Shown: positions 1 to 6,400 of the stretch, piece by piece
Numbering within the stretch: position 1 is the stretch's first letter
Layout of the letters: every line of letters starts with the position of its first letter
Source: Hemicentrotus pulcherrimus
Taxonomy: Eukaryota; Echinodermata; Echinoidea; Camarodonta; Strongylocentrotidae
Direction of reading: 5' to 3'
Length of the DNA stretch: 10,668 nt
Assembly (NCBI GenBank): GCA_003118195.1
Contig: BEXV01000729.1
Span: 126,669 to 137,336 of the forward strand
Notes under the pieces: generated by a model
Seen by the model: only the letters and a program-made list of their open reading frames with translations
The model's database searches: none
Told to the model about the DNA's origin: nothing
Translations under genes and position numbers: made by a program

Positions 1-346
1 AAGATTAGGAAATCAAGGTAATTAGTCCCATATACATCTTTCTGTGTACTGTGCTTGTAACTTTAACAAGATTGGGTCAAATTTCTTATCATTTTGATGT
101 TTCCAGAACCTTGCAGTACACACCAATACTTATATGCTAGGTGATCAACCTCTTCTGATTGATTCCACACTGTTTCTTTCACAACGCAATCACATGACCA
201 GAGCTCAACTTTATCTTTAACTTTGGACAACTCCAATCAGTACCATTTACATTTTCATATTAAAAATATAATTGTACATAATTACATATCAATGTACACA
301 TGATTAATGTGACTGTGTCTGGTGCATGTAAGCGTAGATGGGTTAC
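1..346. other. Intron 7 (partial), nothing recognised
   Basis: Sequence downstream of the exon 7 donor on the minus strand. It is AT-rich, with no exon carrying the required phase and no clear repeat. The gene continues beyond the window. Confidence 0.6.
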
Positions 347-474
347 CTGACTGCAGCTGGTTTTGCCTTGCTCTCATTCAGGGTGGCCTCGGAGTCAAAG
401 GATGGCTTCAGACTACCCATGGTGAACTGCTCCAATAGCTGCTTGTATTGCTGTCTCTCTTTTAACCTTACACA
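347..474 (-). CDS. Exon 7, carries the SENP1/2-like ERQQYKQLLEQF block
   Basis: 128 bases: 42 codons (265-306) plus two bases, so the next exon lies beyond the left edge. The acceptor is CTCTTTTGTTGACAG; the donor CAG|GTAACC. The peptide begins CVRLKERQQYKQLLEQFTMG and continues SLKPSFDSEATLNESKAK. The charged ERxxYKxLLEQ helix is the best family evidence in the window. In vertebrate SENP1 and SENP2 a very similar block sits a few hundred residues before the peptidase domain. No further exon is seen in bases 1-346. Confidence 0.85.
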
Positions 475-3400
475 CTGTCAACAAAAGAGTTTTTTACAGT
501 AAATGTTTGGTCGTTAGTTTATTTTTACTCGACTGAAGACATAAGCAGCCAGGGGACCTACTGCTGAAGGTCCTCTCTGAGGGACTTGGTAATAGGGATC
601 AATGCTGTACCAAAGGCCACAAGCGCATCAAATTCGTTTCAAACCCCCGACGTGATCAACCGTATCCAAATGTGTTTAAAGCCCATCTGCAGTAGTTTGG
701 CCAGGAGGGATAAGACCTCCCTGCAAGGCCACTGGCTGGTGGTTATCTCATCAAATCAGAACTCAATTAACACAAGAAAATGGGGACCATTGAGGACCAA
801 TGTTCCTGATTACGCATTGTTGGCTATATAGAGGGCGCAAGTAGATATAAGTAGTGCAGTTGGGCTTAAGTGGAGATACATCAACACTGCAACAGATTCA
901 AGCACAGGGGAGTGTTTCACAAAGACTAAGATTGACTTTAAGTTGGACTTAACTATGGCAGGCCGTTCATGCCACTGTTTGCTCTCACCATTTACAGTAC
1001 TCCCGAGGGACGTACAAATCATGGTCACACATCTACAGAATTGAGAGACCAATGGTGAGAGCAACCAGTGGCATGAATGGCCTGCCCATAGTTAAGTCCA
1101 ACTCAAAGTTAATCTTAGTCTTTGTGAAACACTCCGCTGAGAGTGGCCTGCCAGAGCCCAGCAGCGTGGCTCTTACTTTTCTGTAAGGTATTGGCAAACA
1201 GTTGGGCGATGAGTGACCCAAAATGATAATGAATGGTCCATATTTTTATGCATAATGCTAATAATAGTCACATTTGTTCAGCGCTTAGTACTATGTTTCT
1301 AAGCTCTTTACATTGTACTTGGGTCACAAAAATTGACCCAACCCCATGGAATAACCCAGGTCATTGGATTCAATTGCTAATCCACAAATGATAGTGCACA
1401 TGCTCTGCTCCCTGGGGTGTATGTCCATATTCTTATCAAACTCAATCTGATGGCGGATTTAAAATGGGTCTACATTTGTAATTTGAGGTTAAATGTGATT
1501 GGAGATATACAAGAACAAAATCTGACTTTGATTATAAGTACTCACTTTAAATTAATGTTGAAGAAGTCTCAATCTGCTCTGAATATAAACTAAGTATGGG
1601 TACTAGTGGAGCCTTCAGGACACCCGACATTATACAAATGATGCATGCGCATGAGTTCATTATACGATCTATCCACACTCGAGTTGAGGCTGTGTGTATC
1701 TATTGCAAGAAGCTGTAGGCTGAGTGCGATAGATACACACAGCCTCAATACGGGCGAATAGATTGTATAATGAACGAATCAAACATGCATTATTTGTATA
1801 AAAAAGGGATCTAAATTCAAATGTAAACCCATAAGTTAATGAGACACTAGGACACAAACATGTAAGAAACAACAAAATACAGGACTTGTGAAAGACAGAT
1901 CTTACCTCATTGACAGTTTGTGTGTTGGTTGGTATGTGAGGATGTCCTCTAGAGACCTGAGTAACTACGACTCTTCTCTTGGGATGTGGGAACAGCTTGT
2001 CCCTGACAGGGGTGTAGCTACCATGTTTGGACAGGCCGGTGGCAGCAATGGATGAGTAGGTACCATGCTTGGTGGCAGCCATAGATGAGTTCCCAAGGTG
2101 GGACGTTGAACTGTGTATTGTTTGAGAAAAAAAAGAAAACACACAAATAATCAAAGAAAGAAAAATTGACAGGGGCGCATTGCATAAAACTTACCATTTA
2201 TTGTAACTTTGCCACAAATGGCAACTACCTTGGTAACAGGGCTCAACAGCCAATCAAAATCAAGGTCTCCATGGTAGTTACCATTGATGGCAAAGTTACC
2301 ATCAACGAATTTAGTTTTGTGCAACAGGGCCCAGAGATGGGTTCAAAGAAGATAACAATATGCTGACTACACACAAATCTCAGTATGCCACTTTCAATTC
2401 AGCATGAGTACAGATCAATCCATTTCTCTTCCAAGTAAAGATTGGCTTTGTAGACTGGCAAATAACAAGTACAAGAGCTGTAGTAGTAAACCTGCATCAC
2501 TATAGTCAATTGAGATATAATAAACCAGGGGGGTGTTTCACTAAGATCCTTAGTTGAACTTATCTCTATGTTGATCTTAACAACTATGGAAAGCCATTGG
2601 CATCTCTGAAAACATTTTGTAAAAATTATCATAAAAGGCATAAAATGTTAATTCAAATCAATCATATTTTCTATGATCAAGGAGATTTCAAGTTCTTGAT
2701 GTGGAATTTATAAAAAGTCTAAAATACTTGAATTTTCACTTTTGAATACATCTTATTATAAGGCTACAAATGGCTCTCCATAATTTTTCAGTCCAACTTC
2801 GAGTTAAGATCACCCTAGGATCTTTGTGAAACACCCTCCAGGACTCCCCACATGCTTCTGTATCAAAGATATCAAAGCCAATTACAACATCTCAAAGTAG
2901 CAATACACACTCTGAGTAATCTACACAGTCCTTCATTACATTGAGAAGCTTCCAAGTGCATTGAAAGATGTGTTACACAGGGCTCCACACAAACCTTTTC
3001 TGCAGGGAGTCCAGGGGGGTGTTTCACAAAGATCCAAAGTTGAACTTATCTCTAAGTTAGACTTAAAAAATATGGAGAGCCATTTGTAGCCTTTAAGATA
3101 AAATATATTCCAAAGCAAAAACTCAAGTATTTTAAAATGTTCATAAATTCCACATCTAGAACATGAAATCTCCTTGATAATAGAAAATATGTATGATTTG
3201 AATTAACATTTTATGCCTTTAAAAATAACTTTTACAAAATGCTTGCATAGATGCTAACGGCTTTCCATAATTTTAAAGTCCAACTTAGAGTTAAGTTCAA
3301 CTTAGGATCTATGTGAAACACCCCCAGGTCTAACTTTTGGGAGTCTGGGTGGCAGTGGATGTACATGTGTCCAGTGCACCTGTTAGTGTTAAGCGCTACA

Positions 3401-6400
3401 TAACATATCAAGTAATAAATTGTAATCTATTTCATGAACCAAAATTGGTACATTGATATATAGGTCATTCCATGAAGTTGGGGCAAAAAATATAATGGTG
3501 TCCATGTAATGTTGGTATGAGATCTTCTACTACAAATGGAAGATGAGATTATCTGTTGAAGAATTGTATGCAATGAATATAAAGAGTAGTGCCCTACCAG
3601 ATCCTCTTTCAGTTGCTTTTCTTCAAAATCTTTGCTTGATACACATTCCTCTTTTTACAAGCGTTACGTGGACACCATATTCATATCAATTTGGGTCCAT
3701 AATATTGATTTACCGTGAAGCTTTGAGTACTTGTGAAGATAGTTGGCTATGCGTTTTATGCAAAACTCAATTTGAGCAAACATTGTTACAGTTGATAGGA
3801 GACATAGTATCTCACTTCTGGTATGTCACAAAAACTGCCCCAACTTTGTGGAATGTCCCATCTATGACGGATTCCTCAGTTCATAAAAAAACAGCAAACA
3901 AAATGTGAACACAAACCTTTTGTTGTCAGGTTGTTCTTTTGACACTGCTCTCATTCCCCCTGTCCCCTGCATGCTTTCTCTCTCTAACTGCCGTCCATTG
4001 TTATGAGAGTGGTGGGGTTGCTACTTGAGTTGGTGCTGACTTGTGTTAGAAGTCGATTTATGATGAGGTATTCCATCTACAGGAAAGAATAACAATAATA
4101 AGATATTTCTATACCGCAAATTGGATAAGGCCTCTAAGCAGTTCAGAAGGAAAATAGTTAATAAGGTAAATAGGAAATAGAATTTGCATTACAAATTACA
4201 TTAAATCGATAAACATTAAAACTTTGAAAATGAAAATAATACATGAACATCATTACAAATCACTTACCACCAATACAGATAGTTCATATAGTAACCTATG
4301 TTAATCGACAACAAATAAAAGGCAGAAGGTCACAGGGCTATTCAGGAACAAGACTTAAAGAGATGTGTTTTTAGTACTGTTTTAAATATATCTAAAGAAC
4401 TAGCATTGCAAATTTGAAGGCGGAGATTGTTCCAAAGAAATGCAGCTGCATTAACGAAAGAATGTTGACCGTATTGTTTGTAAGAAACAGTGTGAGACCG
4501 AGAGAGGAGAGATTGAGAAGCAGATCTCAAAGTCTGGACAGGATTGTATCGTGGAAGGAATTCAGAAAGATATGAAGGAATGAAACCATGATAAGTCTTG
4601 AAAGTAAGGAGGAGAATTTTGTAAGTGATGCAAGAAGTGATAGGAAGCCAGTAAATTTTTTGAAGAACAGGGGTAATGTGAGAAGTACGAGAAACACAAG
4701 AAACAAAAAAAGAGCTGCTGTTAAAACAGATAACATCACATCATTCACAGTATCTACCAACAAATATGTATATCAAACTGGACAGAAAGAGCCCAACTCT
4801 ACAAACACATGCAATACCTACATGTTCTCTATAAATTCAGCATATCAAAAACTATTGGTGGGAGGGGGGTTGACTGATAGTCAGATACATGGTTTGCAAT
4901 TTTTTTAAAAGATAAATATGTATTATTTTATTCATTGGAGTAATATAAGGAATATTAGAAGTATTTAATATACCTGGTTGTTTGAAGTCTACTTTGACAG
5001 GTTGATTTGCGTTCACATTTTCACTTTTTACTGGTTGACCTGGTGTATCACTCATGACCTGTATTAAATAGAACATGGACAAAAGTAAAAGAATATTTTG
5101 GTTTACAAATAAGTTCTGATATTGTATTTCTTCTTCTTCTAATTGTTTAAAGATCAAATTAACCTCTTCCTTCTTCCCTCCTTTATCTTCTCCACCCCAT
5201 CCCCTCTCAAACTCACTCACTCTTTCTATTTGAAGTCATCCCACAGTCACTCTCTTTAATTCAAAATATCTATTTTGTTGTTGTTACCAGTTTCATGAAT
5301 GCAGTAATAATAAATTGACACATCACAAGCGAAAGATGTTTGTTACAGCGGAATATGCAACAAAAGAATATGACAGGGGTAGGCCTACAGATGAACAAAC
5401 CTGTGAATGCTGCAGATGGTTGCCATCTGATGTTCCTGGAATTGGTGAGGGATAGGTATTCTGTACCAGGTTTCCTACAGGACGGAAGAAGTATGTCTCC
5501 CCAAAGGTGGAGGCCTTCTGATGAATCCAATTGGCTACTTTCACGAGGGGAGTGGTTGCTCGAGACTGATTTGAGTCATCTGAATGACATACAAAAAATA
5601 AAATCACACACCTTTAGAATCCTCTACAACATTTGGCCTATGAAAAAGATTAACTTATCAGATATAGGAACTATCTATCAAAAGAAGATGGTAATAAGTT
5701 TCTATGTGCAGAAGGTCATAATTTGCTGACATCAGACTTGGTGGAAATACCACTAATGTGTGTACAAATCTCGTACACAGTAAACTCGTAGCCCTATCGA
5801 GACATACCCCCTAGTCTCTCAGATCTTTAGGTGACAGAGAAGAGTACCGGTAAGATAATAAGTTTTATTTATGAGACGATTGGTGGAAAATACAGAGCAT
5901 TACATCAGGCCTGTTGGTCATAAAAGTAAAGTCTAATCCTGGGCCCCACTTCACAAAACTTATCATCAGTGACAAATGACAGTTTTTTGTTATTTAAAGC
6001 TACTGAATCCTTGTTTTTGATTGGTTATCAGCAGATTTGTCACTGATTTTTGTCATTTGTCATCGAAAAAAAGCTTTGTGAAACGAGTCCCTGGTGTTTG
6101 ACGACACCTGTTAGTGGGTAAACAACTGAATGGTGTCAAGTTCCCCATGAGAGCCCACTACTATTGGTATGCATGTTTAGTTCACTTATGTTCTAATAAA
6201 TCACAAACCTCTATAAATACAGGGGAAGCAATTCTTACCTGAATGAATGGAATTCCTGGCCCTCTTTGGTCGGGGTGTCTCAAGGATGTCTTGACTCACA
6301 TCATCAAGGCTGCAAAGACAGACAGAGACAGACAGAATTTAAGTTTATCAGTTCTTCACTTGAGTCAGAAAAGCACTTGTATAAATCTATTGCTTGTGGG

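Noticed and set aside
586..1221. Short frames on both strands at 586-831, 810-1064 and 1033-1221
   Set aside because: They fall in repeat-derived sequence; the two minus-strand ones arise from opposite arms of the same fold-back element.
3380..3420. Another LINE tail (GTTAAGCGCTACATAACATA)
   Set aside because: Only a short resemblance, with no attached element body or clear tail repeat.
4527..4763. Minus-strand frame rich in Leu/Phe (LTAALFLFLVFLVLL), apparent membrane protein
   Set aside because: It is an out-of-frame shadow of the retrotransposon reading frame, which gives the recognisable HITPVLQKIYWLP motif one frame over.
5270..5530. Second minus-strand frame over exon 3
   Set aside because: It overlaps exon 3 in another frame and does not agree with the splice phases of the neighbouring exons.
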